A stretch of DNA of 64,000 bases from Pyrrhoderma lamaoense (GCA_002794735.1 NBAZ01000026.1:124001-188000), one strand, 5' to 3'; counted from the first letter of the stretch, positions 1-12,579 are shown. Numbers and translations: made by a program. The notes: a model not told the origin generated them from the sequence alone.

Positions 1-2
1 CA

Positions 3-1013
3 AGTATTGAGGTAGAGGAAGGCCTGAACAAAGACAAGCTTGAACAAGGACAAGTCGCTTCAAAAGGAGAGGGATCTAAGGCCCAGGGTCTTGAAGGATG
101 GTTAGCATGCTTCAAGGGGTTTTCTCCTGGCTCTTCCCGTGTCGGATACCGAACTTTATTGGGCATGTCACTTCAGTCCTTCCAACAACTTACTGGAGCC
201 AACTACTTGTAAGTTTGTCACCTACAATTGGTAAAAAATCTATCTTACAATCTTATTAGCTTCTACTATGGCGCAACTATCTTTGAATCAGTCGGAATCT
301 CAGATTCATATGTGACTCAAATTATTCTCGGTGCGGTCAACTTTTTCTGTACTTTTGGTGGTCTCTATGTGATGGAACGCTTTGGACGGAGAAGGCCTCT
401 CATCGTAGGTGGCATCTGGCAGAGTGCATGGCTTTTTGTCTTCGCAGCAGCAGGTACAGCAAAGGACCCGACAGAAAACCAGGGCATTGGAAAGCTTATG
501 ATTGTCTCTGCTTGTTTCTTCATCCTTGGTTATGCCATGACATGGGCACCCGGTATTTGGATTCTCATCGGTGAGACCTTCCCAACAGATACCCGTGCAA
601 AACAGGGTGCACTGTCCACTGCTTCAAATTGGGTCTGGAACTTCTTACTTGCATTCTTCACACCCTTTATCGTTTCCGCCATCGACTTCCGATACGGTTT
701 CGTATTTGCTGCTTGTAACCTTACCGGTGCAGCCGTTGTATACCTATTCCTATACGAGAGTTCAGGAATGAGTCTGGAAAATGTCGACCTTATGTACCGT
801 GATGCGAGCGCGAGACCTTGGACAAGTCGCCAATGGGCACCCCCGGGCTTCTCATCCCGAAAAGAGCTAGAAGCAGAGGTACAGAAGCCAAGGCGTGCGC
901 CTGTTCTTGGAGAGGGAGATGCAGAGAAACAGACGCCCGGAGCGGGACCAAGTACTGTCGACGATGGTACAATGGCTCTTGGTGCAGAGGAATCTCGTAT
1001 GGAACACGTTTAA
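3..1013 (+). CDS. MFS hexose/monosaccharide transporter, 3' part
   Basis: C-terminal part of a major facilitator sugar transporter that moves hexoses across the plasma membrane; the 5' part lies before the window. Two exons are visible: one ending at 208 in QQLTGANYF, then a GT-AG intron (209-259, phase 2), then 260-1013. The seam restores FYYGATIF, a strongly conserved stretch of fungal hexose transporters. Further family marks are the loop motif RFGRRRP, GETFPTDTRAKQGALS in the late loop, and YGFVFAACNL with ESSGMSLENVD at the last helix. The hydrophilic tail of about 60 residues ends at the TAA at 1011-1013. The reading frame is intact. It converges with the M28 protease gene downstream. 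Substrate preference cannot be read from the sequence. Confidence 0.93.
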
Positions 1014-2682
1014 TCTACTTAATTCCCGCATATGTACACACCGCAACAACCATCCTTTTCTGGTTAAGCGGCGAAACAAACCATATCAAAAAGAAAGACA
1101 CACTTATTATAATAATTAATCGTCTTTGCATCCTTGCTATATCTTTTCACATTCCCATATTAAGCTAGTGGTCTTCAATCTCAGTTCTCACTAATACAAC
1201 CAAACTATTTTTGATAACCAACTGTTGTGGCCTTGCTTTCTTTTTCTTTCACATTCAACTTGTATCTCTAATTAACGACTTCATATCAAATAATAGTTGC
1301 AATGACTTTTCAAAAGTTTCTTAGTTAGTACTAGTATCTCACTTTTTTGTGCTAACATTACTATTTTCTCTTTTGCTTATCTCATTCTCGGATTAGATGT
1401 ACGAATGATCATCTCTTGGGATAAAGCTTCTTCGAAATGCTTTTAGCCAAGCACACATACCGCTTCTTACCCACATGCGTCTGAGTTTCTGGAATTTCTC
1501 GGCTGTCTTATCTACGATTTTTGTATCTCTTTCAACTTTGTCTCCGCGGTTTCATGCCACCTCTCTTTCCTCTTCTTTGTTATCAAAACAAAATAAGTGA
1601 TGTAGTTATATAGACCGAATTGGAGTCCATTATTTGCCATTTACTACTTAATGCTTCTTCGACGTTATGAACAAGCCCTTGGGGTTTACGCCATGTCCTA
1701 GGCTGCATTCAATTCTTCTTCTTCTTTCAAGAATTAGGGTAAAAAAAAATTAAATGATTAAGGAAGGAAATCCTCCACAACAAATATTTTCTCATCCATC
1801 CCTTCATTTCATTAGCACACATCAATCGCAGCAAGACATCCCAGCTCTCAGGTGCGCATACGAGAGGACGTCATGCACTAGCGCATAAGCGAGTGTTTAC
1901 CCTCAAAATTCAAGCGAGAAAATATCTAAAAAGTGTATGTCGCATATGGTTCCTGGCGTCCTCACAGATACCCTACCTGGGTGTTCAAATACTTAGCTGA
2001 AGTTCCTTCGTTCTACAGCCATCATGAATATGCTCAACAAAACGATTGAAACACATGGAATAAAATATACAAAAACAGACTTCAGTTCACTTCCAGTCTA
2101 GTCCAAGAAACTAAAAACAGGAGTCAAACCAAAGCAGTGCACGAGAAAGGAGAGAAATATAAAGGAGTGAGACATAGGTCTTTTCTAGGCATTAAGACGA
2201 GTCAGGGACGAAGTTGCTAGAATAGGAGTGAAACAACAACAACAACAACAACAACAAGAAAAAAAAATCTAGAACACAGCATTCTATTTTTATCACAATA
2301 TCCTAAAATTCTTAATTCTGCTAGTTCACCTACTTTTGTCGAGTGGCCTTGATTCATTCGATTTCATATTGTCAGCCCCTTTAGACCATCAGTAACAAAG
2401 AGCAAATTATACGCATAACTCTTACGACGTATGTCACATAATCCTTATGATTCGTTGATTTTCATTGGGTGCAAATTGAGTTTAGGTTATACTACAGATA
2501 CATAAAGTGTGAATTAAACCAGTTCCGAAAAAAAAGGAAGAGAAAACTGGAAAAATTGATGAAAAAAAACTGAAAAAATTAGGCTCCAGAAAGACTTTCA
2601 AACACCCACTCAACACCAAAGCTAAGTTTAAAAAAACCACTAACAACAACAAAAAGAGGACGTTGGACGTAAATCAAGGGAG
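1014..2682. other. Convergent intergenic region with (ACA)n tract
   Basis: About 1.7 kb between two convergent genes, presumably holding both 3' UTRs. It is AT-rich, with several A-runs and an (ACA)n microsatellite at about 2232-2257. I see no convincing gene or RNA in it. Confidence 0.6.
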
Positions 2683-5516
2683 TTACGACAACTCAAAGGA
2701 CTTGGTAACCTCCAACAGCCCATCCGTCCGTTTCGTCACATGAGCCCACTTCGGAAGGAAACTCACAACCTCCTGGAGGGCAGGTATCTTCTCGCTCTCA
2801 GCCCAATCGCAAGCAGCAGTTCCTGTGAGCGGGGACAAAGAGTCCCAAGCGACGCTCACCTCAAACGTACGATCCCAAGTTCGACTCCAAAGCCTAAACT
2901 CCTTTATACCGCCTTCTTCAGCAGTCGGCAATGGGAAACCGTCTTGTACGCCCCCTTGTGCTCCTTGTACACCTATGGTGTTCACACCAGAGTCAAAGTA
3001 GAGACGACAGCCACGAGATTCCTTTCCGCGAATCGTTATCAAACCCATTCCTGGAGCGGTGAGAGTTGCATTCACAGTCATCCATGTATCAGGATCACCA
3101 GACGAGGGATGTGGGTCGAAACTCTTCCAGAGGCAAGAAGGAAGTCCACCTCGCTGAACGTCCGTCTTACTACACTCAACTTCCGTATCCCACGATGAAG
3201 GAATTTCAGGAAGAATCCGTCCTGAGAGGTAAGGATCAGAACCTGTCAAGCGAACTTGATTCGTCCCAGAGTCAAGATCAAGTGTCTGCTGGAAGAACAC
3301 TTTAAGAGGTGCACCCTCAGAGAAGGGGAACATAAAAACATTATAAAGAACAGAAACGACCAGTACCGCGAGCAAAGCGAACGAAACCCGGATAGAGACT
3401 TTTGGTAAGAAAGGTAAAGACGGAACAAGTCCAAGAAGTGAAATCATTGCGATTGAAAGATATACCGTCTGAGCTGGACTCCCGTCTGCAAGCGTCTGAT
3501 TGAGCGCATTGACAAGCATGACAGCAATTTGTGTAAGAAGGATAACCGGAAATGGGACAGCAAGTAGAAACTCCAGCAGCCAGGACCCGAGTTCATCATC
3601 ATCACTGATATCCTTGGGCTGAACAGCATGTCCATTTCCGGCTAGGAGAGGAGTTCGTTCGGTAGCTTGTGCTTCCTGGTTATCCGATTCCACTTCTACT
3701 TCTCTGTCAAAGGTCAAATCTCCCCTTATCTCAGCGGCTGGAAGAGTGAAAAGTTTTATAAGGTCAACTAAAAGTGCAGTGAACAATCCTGCATAAGTAA
3801 ATGTGATGAAATAAAGCCCAGCGATTTGATCCCGGCTAATGAAAGCGGTATCAATGACGAGCAGGAGCCACCAGAATGCAAAGCATTCCACGAGAGACAT
3901 AGACTTCTGCTGTGCAACAGGGAAGTAATACGCAGAAAGTGCCGTGATTGTATACATAGATAGGTAGCTTATGGTGAAAAACGAAATCAGCACTGATACT
4001 TGGGAAGAATATATGATCTTAATATGTACGTTAGTTATATTTTTTGCCGCAAGAAATGAAGATAAGTACATACAAATGGATTGAGATATACGTATAAAGA
4101 GCTGAGTCCTATGGATAATGCTCCAGAAACGATGATGGATCCTAGTGTTCTTCCCCAACCCCTTGCATCCCAATAAAGTTTCTTCTTCTTCCAAAGGAGG
4201 AAGATAAGTATCCCAGTCAAGATAGGGCATGCTATTAAGAGCACAATATTGATTATATAGAAAGTCGTAAGAGATGCAACTACAAGAGACTCTCCGAATA
4301 CTAAACGTATAAATATGTGAGAGGCACGTTATAGATCGCTCAAAACAGACTTACAGTCGAAATAAACAGGTGGCCCATCAGAAGTCGTTTTCTCGTCGTC
4401 TATCACTGCTAATGCAGAGAACAATGTTGATTCCATCATACTCCATAAAGCTGCCCGTCCACCAAGAGCAGGTATTGAATCATCGCGGGTATGGTATAAA
4501 CTGCGCCGACGATAGAATGAGAAGTCAAGACCTGCTAATCCAGCAGTAGTGTAGATAGTATAATCAGTTGCACTTCTAACTACACCCCTATTGAAAGCAT
4601 CTGCACTCATAACGAGTGCATGTGGGTGAGGGACGCTCTTCCATGCACGAGCCAGACTCGTGGTAGTAGAGCGCAAAAGAAGCGGTCGTCTAAGTTCACC
4701 AAGTATATGTGAATGCAATAGAGCCTCTAGGATTTGCAATAGCTTACCCGCCTGCCCCTGCACCTTCAAGATTTATGAATGTCGTCGCAAGCTTTGACCA
4801 AGGATGTTCAAGGAAACTATTGGGAAATAATCAGTTGCTGTTCATCTTTGTGAACAAGAAGTAAAATACGCACGCGTGCGCCCCATTCAGATAGTCCTCT
4901 TCACCATTATTGATGTTAAAGACCAAGTTTCTCTTCGGTTGATTCTTAGAGAAATATTCAACCAAAGATATCAACGTTGCAACACCCATCCCATCGTCCG
5001 TAGCACCTGGGGCAGTTGAAACTGAGTCGAAGTGAGCTGAGAACAGGACACCATCCCGTTCAGGCTGGGAGCCTTCCACTTTGACTAGAACATTTAAGCC
5101 TTCAAAGTATACAGCAACATTACTATTCGCGTGTGAGTATGTTGCATTACTGACGAGATCGTCGTCGACGGAAACGAAAGAAGAAGTAGATGCGATAGCC
5201 TGTACTCGCTCAAGAATGTATTTTCGCACTTCATCATTCTGTCTACTCATATAAGGATGCGGAATTCCTGCCACCTTTCAAGTTGAGTAGACAGTCCGGG
5301 ACGTGAGTCTACATCTCCAACAAGCAATAAAAGAAGGAGTACCTTGTGAAGGTCAGCGTAGGCGCGTTCTATATCCAGACCATGTTGGTTGCTGTATTCC
5401 GGGACAGACGGGAGGTCATCGAATATGGCGACAGAGATGAATATGGCAAGGTATACGACTAAAAATAGAACGGTCACTGGAGTTGTCCTGAACGCCAACA
5501 ACTCGCGGATGCCCAT
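2683..5516 (-). CDS. PFF1: Vacuolar membrane protease, peptidase family M28 (PFF1-like)
   Basis: Zinc aminopeptidase-like protease of the vacuolar membrane. Six exons fit: 5516-5343, 5274-4874, 4816-4748, 4689-4355, 4300-4074 and 4017-2683. They add to 2541 bases (846 residues) with no frameshift. The start gives a short cytosolic segment followed by a membrane helix (TVLFLVVYLAIFISVAIF). The protease domain shows IPHPYMSRQNDEVRKYI, the metal-site motifs HFDSVSTAPGATDDGMG and NNGEEDYLNGAHAF, then LEGAGAGGR, DAFNRG and YHTRDDS, all typical of PFF1. Several membrane helices follow, with an acidic loop, and then a lumenal C-terminal domain. The length is close to the family's roughly 900-1000 residues. 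Introns are 54-68 bases. It lies tail-to-tail with the transporter and only about 180 bases from the 3' end of the bestrophin gene. The symbol follows the yeast homologue. Confidence 0.93.
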
Positions 5517-5698
5517 CCTCGTCAGACTGTGACGAGCAAAGTTACAAACACCGAGGATGTGTCTTCTAAAACGGCCTCTTCACAATGACGTCATTCCAGT
5601 CTACCCACAAAAAAGTCGCGGTGACAATGTCCAATATTTTATTATTATTATTTAAATTCTTATTTTGATTATTTTGATAAATAACAATAGCCCTAAGC

Positions 5699-8077
5699 CT
5701 ATATTTTTTGTGTACTCGCAAGTGTCGCAAGTTGCACTACCGCAGAAATACCCCCAAGTCCACTGGCCTTTGTCGTCTCGTTATCCTTGCCTTCCATTTC
5801 TAGTGGCTGTTCTGAATCGTGCTGGTCGTCATCCTGCGGGAAATATGTGTTGGGACATCTCAGACACTTCAATGACTCGATCTCCGCATGCACAATTTCT
5901 CGACAATACAAGTCGAGATCAAGATCATTCTTTCGTGAAAAGGATGAGAAAATAAATAGATTAGTTTCAGAAAACAATAACGTCACGTATGCCCAGTCTA
6001 GAATAGACTTACCTCGTCATATCCGAATGGTTGTTCCAATTCGGTTCCAATGGCGAGGAGGCCCAAATAGAAGAATGACGCAAATGCTACACCAAGTATC
6101 GTGTACCAGCCAAACTCACTTATAAGTTGGAATGGAAGTAGCAGTAGATAAAGCCATATAAGTCTATAAAACATTAACAAAGTGTATACTTTGGTGATAA
6201 AAAGTAAGCTTACTGTCTAATGCAAGCAGAGTATATACTGGGAGAAGATATTAAATTCAGAGGTCAATACTTAAAACAGCTGCGCAAGGACTTACAATGG
6301 TATTGGTGTAGTAAGCACACGTTCTAGAGCTACGTTGATTAGAAATGAGATTTACGTGAATCATCTCATGGACAACAACGAACCAGATAAGCTATCCTCA
6401 AATGTCGATATACAAGTGTATAAATAACTAAAGGAGTAGACTGACGGAGAGTTTAGCCATTTTTTTTTTAAAAACTAACCAATATGGACTCACCAGGAAC
6501 ATTTCCTCGTTCTTCCATCGCACTACACCAAATACTGATACATCTAAGAATATCCAACGGGATGTTAGACCCACCTCCAGCTACTAACGGATGATACTTG
6601 GGCTCCGGAGACCCAATAATACGATGTTCACGCCTAAGATCATCATCCTTCGAGATCCTAATATTCGCACCACCACCACTGTTCTTCCTCGTCTGTTCCT
6701 TATATGTGCCTAACTTTGAACCATACGAAGCTATCGCAGTCACTATAGAAGCAAATGGCATCAACTCCGGGTCTAAGATATAAGGCTGCCGGTGGCGTGG
6801 GCATGCAGGAAGTAGTAATGGTTCCGTGGGTCGTCAGAAACATGAGGCTCGGGAGGGACTTGATCATGATGAATTTCATTGTGTAGCTGCTGTGGATCAG
6901 ATGTATCGTAAGGATTCTCTGGGTCTGGAAGTCTTTGATATGTCGATCGAAGGATAGCTGCTGGAAACGGAATATGGAACAGATTAGGACCCCGATTCAA
7001 ATGCTCGTGTGGCTTGGATAGGATGGGTGACGTTGGTCGTTCTCCCGCGTATCGTTGAACGTTTGGTTGCTTTTGTAAAGTAAAAACTCGCGATAATCAT
7101 TATTACAAGCTATAGACTGACTTACATTATGGAGTGGTTTGACTAGAGGATAAAGATCCTCGTAGAAAATTCCAAGTTCTCCTCGGAGGTGGTGCTTCAC
7201 TGCTACAACGAACCTAATCCCATAACATTATTAACGAGTTCAATCTTGTGAATAAATCTCTGTTCTTACCCTTCGATCAAATCAAGGACAATTCGTTTCT
7301 CATGCATCATCCGAATCGCTTCTTCTTCCTTACTTTTACCAGGCAGAGCAGGTAGCTCGGCATCCTTTTTGAGCCTATTCGAATCCACGAATGGGTTTTT
7401 GTCTCCTTCCTTAGTATGGTTACCTTCAGCTTTAGCTTGTCCCGTCTGGACCACGTTATCTGCGCAAATACTAAACTTCTTTTCTTCTGTGTCTTTTTCT
7501 GCTGTCAGAGGAATGTGAATCCACACGAGTCTACTGAAAGTACGGGCATTCTTGACAAGGTCCGACCACAGGCTACGGCCCAGAGTATATCTCTCATAAC
7601 TGTGAGGCTGTCGTTAGTAAATCTAACACAGAGCTAATTGAATTTTTTGTCACGCACCCGCTGGAAACACGGTAAGATATAGTTAAGCCAAGTACAACAC
7701 CAAGAACTGTAATAAGAATCTGAGGTACTTCAAGATTAAGACTAGTACTTTTAGAGATAGCTGTCACGACTATATAAGAACGAAAGGGCGATTAAAAGCT
7801 CTGCTACTCGGATATAATTCTAGGTACAATGCGTGCTCACCTGTTGCGAATAGTGTATACAAAAGAACAGCGGGCCACACTTTCCATAGCTAAAAATCAA
7901 ATTTAGAATGCCATAAATAGACGATAACACAACCATACTCACCACTGTTCCTCTTCCAAAAGTCCAAGAAGCTACTTCTCTAGGAGGTGCCAGTGGAATC
8001 AACACATCCTCCCCTAGATCATTTGATGCAGGAAGAAGTAAGTGGTGACCAGATGAAGACCAGCGTGTATAAGACAT
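5699..8077 (-). CDS. Bestrophin-like (RFP-TM / UPF0187 family) chloride channel
   Basis: Membrane protein of the fungal bestrophin family (chloride or anion channel by homology). I resolve twelve exons: 8077-7943, 7889-7841, 7769-7658, 7599-7270, 7213-7126, 7069-6842, 6785-6494, 6440-6384, 6329-6296, 6237-6214, 6163-6013 and 5929-5699. They sum to 1731 bases (576 residues), in frame. Family signatures are LWKVWPAVLLYTLFATV, LGVVLGLTISYRVSSGYERY, KRIVLDLIEGFVVAVKHHLRG, RCISIWCSAMEERG, STFEDSLSALERVLTTPIPF and FGYDENDLDLDLYC, the last a conserved acidic C-terminal motif. The intron at 6786-6841 uses a weak GTTTCT donor and the one at 6330-6383 a GTTCGT donor; both are needed for the frame. The middle loop is long and His/Pro-rich. 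Confidence 0.9.
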
Positions 8078-8415
8078 ATGCGAGCATTCTGCTCATCAAG
8101 CTAACATTGATCGTTCGATCTTATAGACAAAATAGAAGGTGCCACAAGTTCTAGGGACTAGTAGCAAAGCTAAGTTCTTAAGCAGGAATTAAGTCTCGGT
8201 TAATTACACCAAAGGAGATATCATCCTTCTCCTAGTCTCTATTTACGTTTGTTTATGTAGATCTAGTGCGGATATATACAGAATAAAAATACAGATATAA
8301 GCTAAAAAATACTAATGATACAAGTTCAGATACTAGTGATACAAGCTGAGAAGCTTTTTGTTTTTGTACGCGTGTGTGTATGTTGCGTGAAGAAAGGGTG
8401 AACGAGGGAGCAAAA
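8078..8415. other. Short intergenic region
   Basis: About 340 bases between the bestrophin start and the zinc-finger 3' end. AT-rich; it should hold the bestrophin promoter. No distinct motif recognised. Confidence 0.5.
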
Positions 8416-9577
8416 TCAACACAAGCCCAATTTTCTTGGAGGATTTCTCTGCCTATTCGAGGTCCTCGTCGAAGTCCTCGTCTTCAATTGAGTATTCCTT
8501 GTCTTCTTCGTCGTCTCATCCACGTTCTCTTTATTTGCAGCCTCTGCAGCCTTTGCAGCTTCTAAAGCCTTTGCAGCCTCTTCGTCCCTTTTAGCCTTTG
8601 CCTTTGCCTCTGCGACCTTTCTTTCATACTCGATAATGCTAGCCATCATTTCGGGATTAAACCCCCGCATCTCACTCTATATGTTCGAACATGGCGTCTA
8701 TATGAGTCCAGTCGAGAGAAACCAAGCGTAAAACCGTCGCAATTCTCATTTCCGCAGAAAAATTCCTTCGCGCGATGAGTGCCTTCGTGCCTTGTCAACA
8801 ATGGTTTCTTATTAAAGGCTTTGTTACAGCGCGGATGGGTGCACTTGAATTTTCTTTCATCTGCATCTTCCTCTTCACTGGAGTATGACCTGCTCGAGGG
8901 TATCTCCGAAGCGTATCTACGGCGTACATTGTTATTAGGTTGCCGTTTCTTGTTGTTATTCCTCCCTCCTCTCTCCACCATTGAGAACGCTCGACGTGGG
9001 ATGTTAGGTGAAATGGGCTGAAGAGGAGGCGTATCGTCCTCTGTATAATAATCCGTGTCATCCGTATCATCGTCCGTGTAACATTCCGTCACATCAGTAA
9101 AATCGGAGTCAGTTGGCGATGGGCAAGACGAGTATGAATTATTTCGTGAGAGTTCTGAGTATGGCTCATATGAGCCTTGGGTTATCGGTGCATCAATGCC
9201 ATTATAGTATAATGGCATGTCTATGTCTTCGGGAGCCAACGATTGGGAAAGGCAGAAATCCGGGTAGAGATCAGAGAGTATATAATCGGAGCTCTGATTC
9301 GTTTCGTTCAAGAGCGCAGTTGGTAAACCCTCTGTCGTAATATTAAGGATGTCAAATGGGCTCAAGCATAGATCTGGAGGAGTGTCTTCCAAATGCATGC
9401 TCCTGTTGTGCATGTAGATATCTGAGATTTTAGTAATCTCGTCGGGGAAGGTATGCTATTATAGAAATGGTTGGACATGATCAGTATGGTGTAACATCGT
9501 GAACTGTTATTGATTGTTTTACTCACATACAGTGTGTACTGGTCCCAGATATACATGTCTGTTTTATTGTAAACCAT
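8416..9577 (-). CDS. C2H2 zinc-finger protein, paralogue A (one apparent frameshift)
   Basis: Putative nuclear DNA-binding regulator. Exon 1 is 9577-9527 (starts MVYNKTD; a second ATG at 9556 is equally possible). A 71-base intron with a GTGAGT donor follows, and exon 2 starts at 9455. The N-terminal half is acidic and Ser/Asp/Thr-rich, as in activation regions. Two C2H2-type units follow: FKCTHPRCNKAFNKKPLLTR followed by HEGTH, and a second with FFCGNENCDGF and a His pair near RRH. Read literally the frame stops at 8646. Adding one base near the G5 run at about 8658-8662 lets it continue to 8416 through an Ala/Lys/Glu coiled-coil-like tail; exon lengths are then divisible by three. A paralogue lies at 37314-38251 with the same exon-1 length class and donor. 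Confidence 0.8.
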
Positions 9578-9603
9578 TTTTTGAGTGGTGAGTACAGTGA
9601 GTA

Positions 9604-9912
9604 TAGTTCTTCAGGTGTCAGAGGTAGTGGTATGAAGTAAAGAACCAACCTCATGTTGCTTTATCTATATGGCCTGGAGGCCGCTCGCCTAGCGATGCTA
9701 CAACCTGTGTGCTTTCAACGAAAAAACATATTGAATGTATTAGAATGGAAAGGACTGGCGCCCGCTTAGGCTTAATTGCTGGTTCGAAATTTTGAGACAA
9801 AAGGATTATGACGAGCGCGAAACACTATTCGGTGGGAAAGTTCCCAATTAGGGGTGCTAATGCCACTCAGTGTTAGCAACCCTTGTTGTAGCTGAGACAT
9901 TTGTTAAATATC
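9604..9912 (-). promoter_or_regulatory. Conserved upstream block of zinc-finger gene A (copy 1)
   Basis: Noncoding block ending about 30 bases before the zinc-finger A start codon. It aligns over about 300 bases with 38288-38603, at the same place before the second zinc-finger gene. The core around 9735-9840 is nearly identical, including AATGTATTAGAATGGAAAGG and GGTTCGAAATTTTGAGACAA. Near its distal end lies an inverted repeat, TGCTAA...TTAGCA with an inner CACT/AGTG pair (about 9858-9882). Probably a shared promoter/5' UTR; a small mobile element is the alternative. Confidence 0.7.
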
Positions 9913-10019
9913 AATCAAATTTAGACAAATAGTATATAAACATATATAAAAAGATCTTCACACAACAAAGGCTATAGCATAAGAGTAATGCCGATCATGA
10001 TATAAGATTTAAGGCACCC

Positions 10020-12032
10020 CTACAATCTCGCCTTCAGCGACTCTATACCATACTCTTTCTTCGCTCTTTCTCTCAGTTGTCTTCGCAAAATTTTTCCACT
10101 TCCATTCTTCGGGATCTCGTCGATGAAAACAACTCCGCCAGTGAGATGCTTATGTCGGGCCAAACGTTGAGAAATGTAATCTTGTATAGACTTTGGATCT
10201 ACTCCAGGCCTCGAAGGCACAATGTAGGCCCGGGGTATTCTGTTCCTTCACTAGACGAGCCGTCATTATTGCAGTATGAAAACAAGACAAAACCGTATGA
10301 CTTACCCTTGAATACCAATGACTGCGGCATCAACCACATCTGGGCTTCTCAGAAGTAAGTCTTCAAGTTCAGCAGGCGCGACTTGCAGCCCTGTATCCAA
10401 TATCGCATCAATAAAATATAGCAAAGGACAGAGTCTATGCTATACCTTTCACTTTAATCAACTCTTTCTTCCTGTCAACGATATGTATTATCCCATCTCG
10501 CTTTACAACAGCAATATCACCCGTCTTGTACCAACAACCATCGACAAAGGCTTCCTTCGTCTCCTTCTCCTTTTTCCAATATCCTTCAAATACATTAGGA
10601 CCTTTAAGCAAGATCTCACCCTCTTCGCCAGGCCCAACACCATTCCCATTGTCATCTACTAGACGTGCCTCCATCCCGGATTGATATAACCAACCCCAGT
10701 CACGTCTGGATCACGTTCATGAGGCAAGAAACTTGTTGCGGCAAGCGTTACTTCACTCATTCCCCATGCCTGTTGTATCACGACTCTTTTACCTTTCCGA
10801 GACATAACTTCTTCCGCTTGAAGTTGGGTCTCTGCTCCTAGAGGTGCAGCTCCGCAAAGAAGTGACCTAAGGCTTGAAAAGTCTGTTTCTTTTGCAAGCG
10901 GATGCTTGGCCAACGAAACCACAATAGGAGGTACAACAGCAAAAGTGGTGATTTTGTAGGAAGAGATACATTGTAGAAGCTTGGGGAAGCTATAGGCGCT
11001 CATGACGTACGTTGTGTCTCCGAATTTGAGCGCATTAAAGACATAGTGCTGCTGACCCACTGTTGTGCGTTGACGGAACGATTAACTTAAACAATCACGT
11101 GAATATTAGCCAGGGACTCACTAGCATGATAGAAGGGGACGAATACAAGAACATCTTCTGTGTCTGGTAGAGAGTCACCGCTTTCACGAGCAACCTTTCT
11201 TCCTAAATCGCGTAACAATTGAGATTGGACACAGTGCGCAACAATGTTGTACATCGTTATTTTACATCCTTTCGGCGAGCCTGTAGTCCCACTACTATAG
11301 TTTAACGCTGCAACTCTGGAAGATAGACCAAATATTAGGGAAAATATACTAGGTGAGCACAAGGGCATAGAACTCAACCGTTCATGCATTTCTTTGTAAG
11401 ACTTTGGCCTTTCCCAGTCTATCTCTCCAGAATCCAATAGATCTCCAAGGGTCTTCAGGCCACCGCGTTTACCCTTGTTCTTTGTGATAAGAAAGACATT
11501 ATCTGTAGACATGCCCAGGGTCTTCAAACAATGCGTGATGATGTCTGCTGTTTCCTCTCCTACAAAAAACACCTTCGCGCCGGTGTCAAGAATCTGATAC
11601 TTAAGTTCTTTAATCTAATATAAGCCATAGTACGAGGCCATTCCGAAGATGAGAATACCTACCAGCTTCGGTAGACTTGGGATTTGACCCGCTAAGCGTC
11701 GCACCTGCACCGATAATGCCAAGCATCGTAGGAGGTACCAACAGACTGTTCGGGGTACATAGCATCACAACATCTCCAGAACATACACCGGCAATTTTTC
11801 GTAGTCCACTGCCTACTCGACGTGCAAGGCTCCTTAGTTGAGATGAGGTGATGACTTGAGTGGGATCCTCGGTATCTATGTAAACGGGTTTGTCCCAGCT
11901 GAACCTCCAGTCGTCTATGCCTCATTAGTGGTAGTTCTACAGTGTAGAGCAGCAAGAACACACACCAAATATATATGACAGAATATCTTTGACGGGTACT
12001 TCAGGTTCTGGGTATCTTGACTTGATGATCAT
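10020..12032 (-). CDS. 4-coumarate-CoA ligase-like acyl-CoA synthetase (one apparent frameshift)
   Basis: ANL-superfamily enzyme that should activate an aromatic or fatty acid to its CoA ester via an acyl-AMP. Seven exons: 12032-11966, 11914-11663, 11607-11379, 11315-11122, 11059-10446, 10390-10306 and 10245-10020. Motifs in order are the P-loop-like YSSGTTGSPKG, the QQAWGMSE signature (A5), GYWKKEKET, YKTGDIA with DRKKELIKVKG (A8), and PKNGSGKILRRQLRER with the catalytic Lys (A10). The protein ends KARL, a plausible variant of the C-terminal peroxisomal signal, so peroxisomal location is inferred. Exons sum to 1667, one base short of a multiple of three; the break is at GGYINPG/MEARLV, next to GGG at about 10674-10677. 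The third intron uses a GTTGAG donor. Substrate unknown. Confidence 0.87.
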
Positions 12033-12579
12033 GATATGGGCGCAAGTTCTTTGCGTTTATTATTCTTCGTAGAGTTCTTAAAGCTTCGTGCCGGTAATAG
12101 TATTGATCGTGCGAAATGTCCATTAATTGAGTACAGTCTGTATGAACTGAGTATCATTGAGGAGGTCACATCCACTTCTTCCTGAGTTCACGGATAAACA
12201 CTTTTTACTGGGTGCAAGGATGTGATTGACAGCTTTCTCAGATTAGTCATCACATACAGGGCCGAGACTTTTGCGTCGCCCTCCAAACAAGGCTCATTAG
12301 AACCCACGCTGACTAACCAGCACTAAGCTACCTCCATGTGCATGGGTATATTTGAAATCAATGACCTTCGGATAGTAATAATTTTTCTAAGCTACAAGCC
12401 TAATTCAAATACAAGAATACAAAAGAGAAGAGCATGCGTAAGTACAATGCTACGAACGTTACATATACAAAAACATCCATCCAATCGGATCTTAGAAATA
12501 CAATGATTAGAAAATTATCCTTATGAACCCAAGGAAGTACAATCTGAGTAGGGAGTCTATTAGGATGTGGGTGAACAAA
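12033..12579. other. Intergenic region between CoA ligase and GH16 gene
   Basis: About 550 bases between the CoA-ligase start and the 3' end of the KRE6-like gene, both on the minus strand. It should hold the ligase promoter and the GH16 3' UTR. No specific element recognised. Confidence 0.5.

Noticed and set aside
9775..9800. GGTTCGAAAT resembling a tRNA T-arm
   Set aside because: No matching acceptor, D or anticodon arms around it; it is part of the conserved upstream block.
10670..10680. Programmed frameshift in the CoA-ligase gene
   Set aside because: No slippery heptamer or downstream structure is evident, and similar one-base changes occur at unrelated short runs in other genes, so sequence error is simpler.
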